A program made the translations under genes and the position numbers. Of a stretch of DNA of 64,000 nt, positions 43,113 to 51,048 are shown in pieces (the first letter of the stretch is position 1; every line of letters starts with the position of its first letter). Source of the stretch: Acidobacteriota bacterium (lineage in GTDB: Bacteria; Acidobacteriota; Vicinamibacteria; Vicinamibacterales; Vicinamibacteraceae); NCBI GenBank assembly GCA_020845575.1, contig JADLFL010000024.1, positions 1 to 64,000 of the forward strand, given 5' to 3'. A model generated the notes under the pieces. That model saw nothing but the letters and a program-made list of their open reading frames with translations, had not been told where the DNA came from and did not search any database.

Positions 43113-44911
43113 CGTCGATGCACGACGACGAGATCCTCGGCAGGGCGTACGACGGCCGCCTCATGCGACGTCTGCTCGGCTACATGCGTCCGTACCGCTG
43201 GCGCGCGTGTGTCGCGCTCTGTGCGATCGTGACGAGCGTCGGCTTCCAGTTGGCGCAGCCGATCCTCGTGCGCCTCGCCATCGACGCGTACATGACGCAC
43301 GGCGACCTCGCCGGTGTCGGCCGGGTGGCGTTGCTGTACCTCGGGACGCTCGTCTGCGTGTTCGCCGCCGAGTTCATCCAGACCGTGACGCTGCAGATGA
43401 TCGGGCAGCGGATCATGCACGACCTCCGCCGGCAGGTGTACGACCACCTGCAGCGGCTCGATGTGGCCTTCTACGATCGCAATCCCGTCGGCCGTCTGAT
43501 GACGCGTGTGACGAGCGACGTCGACGCCATCAACGACCTCTTCACCTCGGGCGTCGTGTCGGTGTTCGGCGACGTGCTCGCGCTGCTGGGCATCATCGTG
43601 GTGTTGATGACGCTGGACTGGCGACTCGCGCTCCTCACGTTCTGCGTCCTGCCGCTGATCCTGCTCGTCACGCAGTGGTTCCGCCGCAACGTCCGCGAGT
43701 CGTACCGTGAAGTGCGCACGTGGGTGTCGCGTCTCAACGCCTTCCTCCAGGAGAACCTCACCGGCATGGCCACGGTGCAGTTGTTCCGGCGTGAGGCGCG
43801 CAACTTCGCGGACTTCGATCGCCTCAATGCCGAGCACCGCAACGCCAACCTGCGATCGATCTACTACTACGCGGTGTTCTACCCGGCCATCGAGTTCATC
43901 GGCGCGATGTCGACGGCGCTCATCGTGTGGTTCGGCGGTATCTGGGTCGTGACCGGCGCGCTGTCCATCGGCACGCTCGTCGCGTTCACGCAGTACACCC
44001 AGCGCTTCTTCAAACCCATCTCCGACATGTCGGAGAAGTTCAACCTGCTGCAGGCCGCGATGGCCTCGTCCGAGCGACTGTTCGCACTGCTGGATGCGCC
44101 TGTCGAAATCACGTCAGGCAAGGGGACTCCCGCGCGCTCCGACCGCATCGTCGTGGACGACGTGTCGTTCGCGTACACGGCCGGCGTGGACGTCATCAAG
44201 CACGTGTCATTCGTCGTCGAGCCAGGGCAGCGCATAGGGATCGTCGGCGCGACGGGCTCGGGCAAGTCGACGCTCATCAACCTGCTTCTCCGGTTCTACG
44301 ACGTCAGGTGCGGGCGGATCACCATCGGCGGCACCGACATTCGCGAGATGGATCTGCGCGATCTCCGCTCGCAGTTCGCGCTCGTGCTGCAGGACGTCTA
44401 CCTGTTCTCCGGGACCGTCGCCGGCAACATCCGTCTCGGACGCGAGGACATCAGCGATGTCGACGTGCGCCGCGCGGCGGAGGCCGTTCATGCCGATGCG
44501 TTCATCGCGGCGCTGCCGCTCGGGTACGATACGCCTGTCGCCGAACGTGGCGCGACGTTGTCGGTCGGACAGAAGCAACTGCTCTCGTTCGCGCGTGCCC
44601 TGGCGTTCAATCCGCGGGTCCTCGTGCTCGACGAGGCAACGTCGAGCGTGGACACGGAGACCGAGGCGCTGATCCGCGACGCCCTCCGCGTCCTGATGGA
44701 GGGCCGGACGACGATCGCCATCGCGCACCGGCTCTCCACGATCCAGGACATGGACCGCATCCTCGTCCTGCACCGCGGCGAGTTGCGGGAAGCGGGCACG
44801 CACCAGGAACTGCTCGCGATGCGTGGTATCTACCACAGGCTGTACCAATTGCAGTACCAGACGCACGCGGCAGACGTGCCGCCGCTGCGTCCCGTTCCCG
44901 GAGAAGCATGA
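43109..44911 (+). CDS. ABC exporter half-transporter, partner with intact Walker B
   Basis: 600 residues; transmembrane domain about 30-325 and ATPase about 350-590. Walker A GATGSGKST and Walker B VLVLDEATSSVD with the catalytic E509 are intact, but the signature reads LSVGQKQ instead of LSGGQ. In a heterodimer this signature faces the degenerate Walker B of the partner, so one site is catalytic and the other is not. GTG 43109 overlaps the previous stop; ATG 43118 is an alternative. Followed 1 nt later by hldD, so they may share a transcript. Confidence 0.9.
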   Translation: MTSMHDDEILGRAYDGRLMRRLLGYMRPYRWRACVALCAIVTSVGFQLAQPILVRLAIDAYMTHGDLAGVGRVALLYLGTLVCVFAAEFIQTVTLQMIGQRIMHDLRRQVYDHLQRLDVAFYDRNPVGRLMTRVTSDVDAINDLFTSGVVSVFGDVLALLGIIVVLMTLDWRLALLTFCVLPLILLVTQWFRRNVRESYREVRTWVSRLNAFLQENLTGMATVQLFRREARNFADFDRLNAEHRNANLRSIYYYAVFYPAIEFIGAMSTALIVWFGGIWVVTGALSIGTLVAFTQYTQRFFKPISDMSEKFNLLQAAMASSERLFALLDAPVEITSGKGTPARSDRIVVDDVSFAYTAGVDVIKHVSFVVEPGQRIGIVGATGSGKSTLINLLLRFYDVRCGRITIGGTDIREMDLRDLRSQFALVLQDVYLFSGTVAGNIRLGREDISDVDVRRAAEAVHADAFIAALPLGYDTPVAERGATLSVGQKQLLSFARALAFNPRVLVLDEATSSVDTETEALIRDALRVLMEGRTTIAIAHRLSTIQDMDRILVLHRGELREAGTHQELLAMRGIYHRLYQLQYQTHAADVPPLRPVPGEA

Positions 44912-44912
44912 C

Positions 44913-45911
44913 GTGATCGATCTCGAACGTGCACGCGTTCTCGTGACCGGCGGCGCCGGCTTCATCGGATCCGCGCTGGTGTGGGGCCTCAACGAGCGCG
45001 GGTCGTCGCGCATCGTCATCGCCGATCGTCTCGGGACGGACGCGAAGTGGCGGAACCTTCGCGCGCTGCGGTTCGAGGACTACGTCGAAGCCGACGACCT
45101 GCTGCCGCGGCTCGACGCCGGCACGCTCGGAGACTTCGATCTCGTGCTCCACATGGGCGCGTGTTCGGCGACCACCGAGCAGGACGCGTCGTACCTGGTG
45201 CGCAACAATTACGAGTTCAGCAAGGACCTGTGCCTGTGGGCCGATCGTCATGGTGCCCGCGTGGTGTACGCGTCGTCTGCCGCGACGTACGGCGATGGCA
45301 CGGCCGGCATGGACGATGATGCGGCGCGCATCGAGACGCTGCGTCCGCTCAACATGTACGGGTATTCGAAGCTGATCCACGATCGCTGGGCGCGAGACAA
45401 CGGTCTCCTGCAGCGGATGGCCGGCCTCCGGTTCTTCAACGTCTTCGGGCCGAACGAGAGCCACAAGGGCGACATGCGCTCGGTGGTCGACAAGGCGTGC
45501 GCGGAGATCAGGGCGAACGGGACGGTGCGGTTGTTCAGGAGTCATCGCCCCGACTATCGCGACGGCGAGCAGCAGCGCGACTTCGTCTACGTGAAGGACA
45601 TCGTGGACATGACGCTCCACGTGGCCGCGACCGGCGCGAGCGGGTTGTTCAACCTGGGATCGGGACAGGCCCACACGTGGCTCGATCTGGTGAGGCCGAT
45701 CTTCGCCGCGCTGAACGTACCGGAGCGCATCGAGTTCGTCGACATGCCGGAGGTACTGCGCGGCACGTACCAGTACCACACGCAGGCCGACATCGCGCGC
45801 CTGCGCGCGAGTGGATATGCGAAGACGCCAACGCCGCTGGCTACCGCCGTCACCGAGTACGTCCGCGACTATCTGGTGCGAGACCGCCACCTCGGCGACG
45901 AAGCCGTCTGA
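44913..45911 (+). CDS. hldD: ADP-L-glycero-D-manno-heptose 6-epimerase
   Basis: 332 residues, SDR fold. It converts ADP-D-glycero- to ADP-L-glycero-D-manno-heptose for the LPS inner core. NADP-binding motif VLVTGGAGFIGSALVWGLNE at the N-terminus, then LHMGACSATTEQDASYLVRN, the catalytic YGYSK motif with NMYGYSKLIHD, and FFNVFGPNESHKGDM. These match HldD closely. GTG 44913 has GGAG upstream and lies 1 nt after the exporter stop. The presence of this gene argues for heptose-containing LPS. Confidence 0.9.
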   Translation: MIDLERARVLVTGGAGFIGSALVWGLNERGSSRIVIADRLGTDAKWRNLRALRFEDYVEADDLLPRLDAGTLGDFDLVLHMGACSATTEQDASYLVRNNYEFSKDLCLWADRHGARVVYASSAATYGDGTAGMDDDAARIETLRPLNMYGYSKLIHDRWARDNGLLQRMAGLRFFNVFGPNESHKGDMRSVVDKACAEIRANGTVRLFRSHRPDYRDGEQQRDFVYVKDIVDMTLHVAATGASGLFNLGSGQAHTWLDLVRPIFAALNVPERIEFVDMPEVLRGTYQYHTQADIARLRASGYAKTPTPLATAVTEYVRDYLVRDRHLGDEAV

Positions 45912-45990
45912 CCGCCGGACGCAATCCGGCGGCTCCGCGTGCCGAACGGTGTGTGCCGCATGGAGGCCACGGGTGTCACCCCGTGGCGAA

Positions 45991-46734
45991 TCAACGCTTC
46001 TGCGCGAGGACCAGCAGCGAACTGCCGATCGGCATGTCGAGGCGGCGGACGAGCGCGGCTTCGCAGGCCAGGAGTGCTGTCAGCGCGTGATTGACTGGCG
46101 CGGCGGGGATGGTGATCTCGTCCTGCGCCTGGTCGGCAGGCTTCAGGCCACGGCGCCGCTGCCACCAGCGCGTGCCGAACATGACGGGGAAGAGTGACGC
46201 GTTGGTGAACGTCATGCGCGCCACGTGGAAGCCTGCGGCCTCGACCATGGCGTGCAACTCGCCGCGCTCGTAACGGTGAACCTCTTCGGCCAGCACCGCG
46301 TGATCGCCGCGGAGCAACTCGAGCGCCGCCACATTCATCACCAGCTGACCACCAGGCGCGAGGATGCGGTTGAACTCGCGCAGCACCATGCGTCCTGCGT
46401 CGGGTGCGAGGCACTGCAGCACGTCGAAGCAGGTCACGAGATCGAACGCACCATCACGGAACGGCACCGCGACCACGCTGGCCTGTGCCAGGCGCTGTTC
46501 GCCGTGATCCTTGGCGAATTTCAAACCCGTCCACGTGAGGTCGAACCCGTACGCCTTGCCGTGCGCGGCCAGCATCGGCAGATTCACGCCGGTACCGCAG
46601 CCGCAGTCGAGCAGCCTGACGGGCGGATGCGCTGCGGCGGCCCGTGCGACGACAGGAGCGACGAACGCGCGAAATCCCTTGAACCAGAAGTGCTCGCGTT
46701 CGGCGCGGCGTGTGGCTTCGAGCAGAAGATCCAT
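45991..46734 (-). CDS. SAM-dependent methyltransferase, class I
   Basis: 247 residues. SAM-binding motif VRLLDCGCGTGVNLPMLAAH (about 39-58), followed by YGFDLTWTGLKFAKD and FDLVTCFDVLQCLAP; RILAPGGQLVMNVAA is the post-II motif. A C-terminal hydrophobic segment near 205-225 could touch the membrane. It follows the 3D-domain gene by 5 nt in the minus-strand block and may be co-transcribed with it. Lipid or small-molecule acceptor possible; unknown. ATG 46734 lies right after the previous stop. Confidence 0.8.
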   Translation of the reverse strand: MDLLLEATRRAEREHFWFKGFRAFVAPVVARAAAAHPPVRLLDCGCGTGVNLPMLAAHGKAYGFDLTWTGLKFAKDHGEQRLAQASVVAVPFRDGAFDLVTCFDVLQCLAPDAGRMVLREFNRILAPGGQLVMNVAALELLRGDHAVLAEEVHRYERGELHAMVEAAGFHVARMTFTNASLFPVMFGTRWWQRRRGLKPADQAQDEITIPAAPVNHALTALLACEAALVRRLDMPIGSSLLVLAQKR

Positions 46735-46739
46735 GTTGG

Positions 46740-47378
46740 CTACGAATCTGGGCGCGACGGCACCGGTGTGGCGTCCGGTGCCGGAGACGATGGGGTCCTG
46801 GATGGGGCGTCCGCTGGCGCAGGCGGCAACGTGTTCAACTCGGCCTCGCGTCGTCTGAACTCCGGCCCCACGCGCTCGGGCGTGCTCTGACGCGGATTCC
46901 ACCCGAGCCGCATCACCTGGATCTGCATCGTCCGGCGGCCGAACGCGAGCGCCTCGTTGCAGTTCCACATGTAGATGTCGATCTGGCGACCCTTCACACG
47001 CGGGCCCGTGTCGAGAATCGTGTAGATGCCGTTGTAGCGCGCGCTGAGCCCTTCCACGCGGATCACCGACCCCACGGGCAGCAGGTCCGGGTCGGCGGCC
47101 GCGATGCCCGTCTGGATACCGGCGCCTGACGCCGTCGTCGTGCCCTTGCAATAGGCCGTGGAGCGGTAGCGCAGGCGCAGGCCCGGCGCCGGCGATGCGA
47201 CGTCGAGCGGGTCGGGCAGTCCCGGTGGCATCAATGGCGTGTCGGCCCGGCTGGCACGACGGAGGGCCTTGGGCAGGTACTGCGAGTCGAAGATCGGACT
47301 CTCGTACAACAGGACGAAGCCGAGTGCCGCCCCTGCCGCCACGACGATGCGCCGCTTGAGCGAACGGGTCAGGAGCAC
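46740..47378 (-). CDS. Membrane-anchored 3D-domain (double-psi beta-barrel) protein
   Basis: 212 residues. One N-terminal helix (about 10-28, RIVVAAGAALGFVLLYE) then a 3D domain (about 75-165) with the aspartates of GIAAADPDLLPVGSVIRV, GIYTILDTGPRVKGRQIDIY and following residues. 3D domains occur in MltA-like and RlpA-like murein-active proteins; glycan cleavage is possible. The C-terminus is proline-rich. GTG 47378 overlaps thiL by 10 nt. Confidence 0.75.
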   Translation of the reverse strand: MLLTRSLKRRIVVAAGAALGFVLLYESPIFDSQYLPKALRRASRADTPLMPPGLPDPLDVASPAPGLRLRYRSTAYCKGTTTASGAGIQTGIAAADPDLLPVGSVIRVEGLSARYNGIYTILDTGPRVKGRQIDIYMWNCNEALAFGRRTMQIQVMRLGWNPRQSTPERVGPEFRRREAELNTLPPAPADAPSRTPSSPAPDATPVPSRPDS

Positions 47379-48469
47379 GACTCGGACTCCTGCGCGGCGT
47401 CGGCGAAGTGGACGTACCCGCCCGGGAGCGGTGTCTCCGACTGATCCGCGTGCACGATCAGGAGGTCGGCCTCCTTCGTGCACACGCCAATCCTGGTGAC
47501 GGGCGGCAGGCCCTTCCGGCTCGTGGCATGCAGGAACCGCCGCCGCATGCGTCGCGGAACCGCGAACACCAGCTCGTAGTCCTCGCCGCCGGACCAGACC
47601 AGGGCGTCTGCCGCGGTGCCCGTCGTCGCGGCGACATCCGCCACGGCGGGAGAGACAGGCACGCTCGCGGCCTCGACGCGCACGCCCACGCCGCTGGCCG
47701 CGGCCAACTGGCGCAGCGCGTCGGCCAGGCCATCGCTGGTGTCCATGCAGGCCGACGCGGCCCTGTTGCGGGCCACCTGCAGGCCGAGCGCGACCCTCGC
47801 CTCCGGACGACGGTACCTGGCGATGGCGTCGGCCAGTGCCTGCGACACGGCCGGCTCATGGTCGGCGTTGCGTGCGGCGCCGGCGCGCACGTGCGTGAGC
47901 CACGCCAGTCCAGCGGCCGCCGCACCCGTCGTGCCACTCACGTACAGTTGGTCGCCGGCTCGCGCACCGGCTCGACGCAGCACTTGCCTCGGTTTGGCGG
48001 CACCGCTCACCGTGACGTCGACGAACAACACCGGCGATCGCGAGACGTTGCCGCCCACGAGTTGTACCTGCGTGGCATGCGCGGCCTCGACCAGGCCCTC
48101 CACCATCTGCGCAACCCACAGGGCGTCGAGATGAGGGGGCAGACCGAGTGAGAGCAGGGCGATGCGCGGCACGGCGCCCATGGCCGCGATGTCGCTCAAG
48201 TTCACGTGCAAGGCGCGATGGCCGACGTCGGCCGCGCGGCTGAGCGCGCGCGTGAAGTGCACGCCGTCCACCTGCACGTCTGTCGTCAGCACATCGACGT
48301 GGTTGCGCCGCGGGACGAGCACTGCCGCGTCATCCCCGATGCCGACGCGCACTTCGTCAGACGTCGGCTGACCCCGCGTCGCGATCCACTCGATGAGCGC
48401 GTGTTCGCCCACCATGTCACAGGTGGCGGACGGATCGTGTCGCCAACCCTGAGGAATCCGCGGCTCCAT
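47369..48469 (-). CDS. thiL: Thiamine-monophosphate kinase
   Basis: 366 residues. It phosphorylates thiamine monophosphate to the active cofactor. N-terminal VGIGDDAAVLVPRRNHVDVL with the Mg-binding GDDAA, LTTDVQVDGVHF, HVNLSDIAAMGAVP, VGGNVSRSP and late MDTSDGLADALRQLAA and WSGGEDYELVFAV are all ThiL signatures. ATG 48469 lies 2 nt after the rny stop, suggesting co-transcription; a later ATG at 48415 is possible. No TPP riboswitch was seen. Confidence 0.93.
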   Translation of the reverse strand: MEPRIPQGWRHDPSATCDMVGEHALIEWIATRGQPTSDEVRVGIGDDAAVLVPRRNHVDVLTTDVQVDGVHFTRALSRAADVGHRALHVNLSDIAAMGAVPRIALLSLGLPPHLDALWVAQMVEGLVEAAHATQVQLVGGNVSRSPVLFVDVTVSGAAKPRQVLRRAGARAGDQLYVSGTTGAAAAGLAWLTHVRAGAARNADHEPAVSQALADAIARYRRPEARVALGLQVARNRAASACMDTSDGLADALRQLAAASGVGVRVEAASVPVSPAVADVAATTGTAADALVWSGGEDYELVFAVPRRMRRRFLHATSRKGLPPVTRIGVCTKEADLLIVHADQSETPLPGGYVHFADAAQESESCS

Positions 48470-48471
48470 GG

Positions 48472-50046
48472 TCAGCGCGCGATCTCCACGGCACGCGTCT
48501 CACGGATCACGGTGACCTTGATCTGGCCGGGGTATTCGAGCTCGTTCTCGATGCGTCGTGCGATGTCCTTGGACAGCCACACGGAATCCTCGTCGGACAC
48601 CTCGTCGCTCTGCACCATGATCCGGATCTCGCGACCGGCCTGCAGCGCGAACGAACGCGAGACGCCCTTGAAGCTGCTCGCGATGCTCTCGAGCTTCTCC
48701 AGACGCTTCACGTACGACTCGAGGATGTCCCGGCGAGCACCGGGGCGAGCCGCGGAGATGGCATCGGCGGCCTGGACGATCATCGCCTCGAGCGACGGCC
48801 AGTCGATGTCCATGTGGTGCGCGGCGACGGCGTCGAGTACGGGCTGCCGTTCGCCATGCTTGCGCAGCACGTCGAGTCCGAGCTCGAGATGCGTGCCCGA
48901 CATCTCGCGATCGATCGCCTTGCCGATGTCGTGCAGGAACGCCGCGCGTACGGAGACGTGCTGGTCGAGGCCGAGTTCTTTCGCCATGATGCCGGCGAGC
49001 CAGGCGACCTCGCGACTGTGGTTCAGGACGTTCTGTCCGTAACTCGTCCTGAACTTCAGTCGGCCCATCAGCGTGAGCAACTCGGGGTGGACGTCGTGCA
49101 GGCCGAGTTCGAAGGCCGCCGTCTCACCCTCACGCCGCACCGTGTCGTCGAGCTCGGACTTCACCTTCTCGACGACTTCCTCGATGCGCGCGGGGTGGAT
49201 GCGTCCGTCGGCGAGCAGGCGCTCGATGGCCTGCCTGGCGATCTCCCGGCGGAAGGGATCGAAACTCGACAGGATGATCGCGCCCGGCGTGTCATCGATG
49301 ATGAGCTCGACGCCTGTCGCCTGTTCGAGCGCGCGGATGTTGCGGCCTTCACGTCCGATGATGCGGCCCTTCATGTCGTCGCTGGGGAGATCGACGACCG
49401 AGACGGTGGTCTCGATGGCGTGTTCGGCGGCGCTGCGCTGGATGGCGTCGGTGACGATCTGTCGCGCGCGTGCGGCGGCCTGCTCGCGCGCCTCCGCTTC
49501 GAGCCGCTTCAGGAGGTGTGCCGCGTCACGCCGCGCGTCGTGTTCGATGTGACGCAGCAATTCGGCGCGGGCCGCGTCGGCGGTGAGTCCGGCCACGCGT
49601 TGCAGTTCCCCGATGGTTTCGGCGTGCCGGGCCGCGATGGCCTGCGCCGTGGCGTCGACCTCCGCGCGTTGCCTGGTCAGGTCGTCGCGTGTCCGCGCAA
49701 GGTCCTGTTCGAGGTGCAGCAGCGCCGCCGCACGCTCCACTGACGCACGGGCCTGCTCCTCAGCCCGTTGCGCGGTGGTCTGCGCCTCGCGCTCGACATC
49801 GCGTGCGGCGCGCTCGGCATCGACGAACACGGCGTGCGCCCGCTCCCTGGCGGCCAGTTCCGCTTCCTTGCGCTGCGACTCGGCGTCGCGTTCGGCGGTG
49901 GCAATGATGCGGGCGGCTTCCTCGCGCGCGTGTGCCGCGTCGGCAGACAGGCGCTTGCGCGCGATGTTCAGCCACACGAGCACGGCGAGAGCCGCCGCGC
50001 CGTCCAGTACCAGACCGAGCACTTCGAGCGAGTTCAACTGGGCCAA
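48472..50046 (-). CDS. rny: Ribonuclease Y
   Basis: 524 residues, the standard length. A membrane endoribonuclease that starts mRNA decay. N-terminal helix (about 10-26), long coiled coil (30-200), KH domain MKGRIIGREGRNIRALEQAT (about 222-241) and HD domain with AAFLHDIGKAIDREMSGTH (catalytic His-Asp near 370). It lies downstream of the 6S RNA gene. The open frame opposite to it is a shadow. Confidence 0.95.
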   Translation of the reverse strand: MAQLNSLEVLGLVLDGAAALAVLVWLNIARKRLSADAAHAREEAARIIATAERDAESQRKEAELAARERAHAVFVDAERAARDVEREAQTTAQRAEEQARASVERAAALLHLEQDLARTRDDLTRQRAEVDATAQAIAARHAETIGELQRVAGLTADAARAELLRHIEHDARRDAAHLLKRLEAEAREQAAARARQIVTDAIQRSAAEHAIETTVSVVDLPSDDMKGRIIGREGRNIRALEQATGVELIIDDTPGAIILSSFDPFRREIARQAIERLLADGRIHPARIEEVVEKVKSELDDTVRREGETAAFELGLHDVHPELLTLMGRLKFRTSYGQNVLNHSREVAWLAGIMAKELGLDQHVSVRAAFLHDIGKAIDREMSGTHLELGLDVLRKHGERQPVLDAVAAHHMDIDWPSLEAMIVQAADAISAARPGARRDILESYVKRLEKLESIASSFKGVSRSFALQAGREIRIMVQSDEVSDEDSVWLSKDIARRIENELEYPGQIKVTVIRETRAVEIAR

Positions 50047-50176
50047 GATGAATCCTGTCGACTGTCACCCGAACACCCTCGCCGAGGCAAGCGCGAGGAG
50101 AACGGGAGCGTGTCGCAGTCGCCCTGACGGGGGCGTGTGCGGCTGGCTGGGGAGCGCCGCAGGCGATCAACCCCGC

Positions 50177-50348
50177 GTTGCCGTGTGGGGAGGTCGTTGA
50201 ACCTGCAGAAGCAGGTGGAACCACTGTAAAAGCCGCGCTTCAGGCTTCCTCTCTGCGGAGGCATGCACACCACGCGGCCCTCGCGATTCGCTTGGGGTGA
50301 AGAACATCGGCTCAAGCGATCCTCTACCCATCACGCACAACGCAGGCA
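50177..50348 (-). ncRNA. ssrS: 6S RNA
   Basis: About 170 nt between zapA and rny, the known place of ssrS in many bacteria. Characteristic parts: GTGTGCATGCC, GCCTGAAGCGCGGCTTTTAC, AGTGGTTCCACCTGC and GGTTCAACGACC, with a closing stem of GGGTAGAGG-like 5' and CCTCCCCACACG 3' strands. It mimics an open promoter and sequesters sigma-70 RNA polymerase in stationary phase. A TACCAT box at 50360-50355 would start it near 50348. The ends are approximate. Confidence 0.82.
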
Positions 50349-50381
50349 ACCCCGATGGTAGCACGGGGCCTCCGTGTGGTG

Positions 50382-50735
50382 TCAGCCGCCATGCCGTGCC
50401 AGGACGGCGTCGATGAGGTGCTCGAGTGCGGCCGCGCGGTCCACGAGTTCGGCGGCCACGCGCGTGTCCTCGTCGCGGCCGCGAAGGCACTCGTCGGCGA
50501 TGTTGAGCGCCGCGAGCACCGCGAGCTTGGTCGATTCGCCGATCGGCACGGCGCTCGACGCGGCTTCCATCGTGCCGTCCACATAGCGCGCCAGCGTGTG
50601 GACGTACGACGGATCGAGCGCGCTGCGCACCGGATAGCGCAGGCCCTGGATGTCCACCATGACGACGTGCGTGGGCCCCGCCTGCTCGGCGAGCGGCGTG
50701 TCATCGTCCACGGGGGAGGCGGCGTTGACCCTCAC
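50382..50735 (-). CDS. zapA: Cell division protein ZapA
   Basis: 117 residues. ZapA bundles FtsZ filaments at the division ring. The region HVVMVDIQGLRYPVRSALDP begins the ZapA fold, followed by VHTLARYVDGTMEAASSAVP and TKLAVLAALNIADECLR; a C-terminal helix forms the dimer or tetramer coil. It lies 2 nt behind the ZapB-like gene and upstream of 6S RNA, the usual zapA-ssrS linkage. Start ATG 50735. Confidence 0.88.
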   Translation of the reverse strand: MRVNAASPVDDDTPLAEQAGPTHVVMVDIQGLRYPVRSALDPSYVHTLARYVDGTMEAASSAVPIGESTKLAVLAALNIADECLRGRDEDTRVAAELVDRAAALEHLIDAVLARHGG

Positions 50736-50737
50736 GT

Positions 50738-51013
50738 CTACATCTGGAGTGCGTCGAGTTGCGCGAGCATGTCGGCGACGCGTGCCCGCACCTGATCGCG
50801 TTCATCACGCAGGGACTGCAGTTCCACGGCCACGCCTTCGGCATCGGCGAGCTGCGCCTGGAGGGCATCCACTTCACGCGTGAGCCGATCGTTGTCCGTG
50901 CGGAGGCGGCTGGCTTCCGCGCGGCTCTTCTCGACCAGCGCGATGAGCTGGCGGATCTTCTCGTCGAGGCGCTCGACCACGCCGAGGTCGGCGGCCGTCA
51001 CGGTGGTGCTCAT
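50738..51013 (-). CDS. Short coiled-coil protein, ZapB-like
   Basis: 91 residues, almost wholly one heptad coiled coil (about 10-90; VERLDEKIRQLIALVEKSRA, then LRTDNDRLTREVDAL). This composition and the position next to zapA suggest a ZapB-type division factor that links the Z ring to the chromosome, but short coiled coils cannot be assigned by sequence alone. ATG 51013, 35 nt after pheT. Confidence 0.75.
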   Translation of the reverse strand: MSTTVTAADLGVVERLDEKIRQLIALVEKSRAEASRLRTDNDRLTREVDALQAQLADAEGVAVELQSLRDERDQVRARVADMLAQLDALQM

Positions 51014-51048
51014 GTGCGAACTCCCTGATCGGCGGTCCGCCGATCCAG

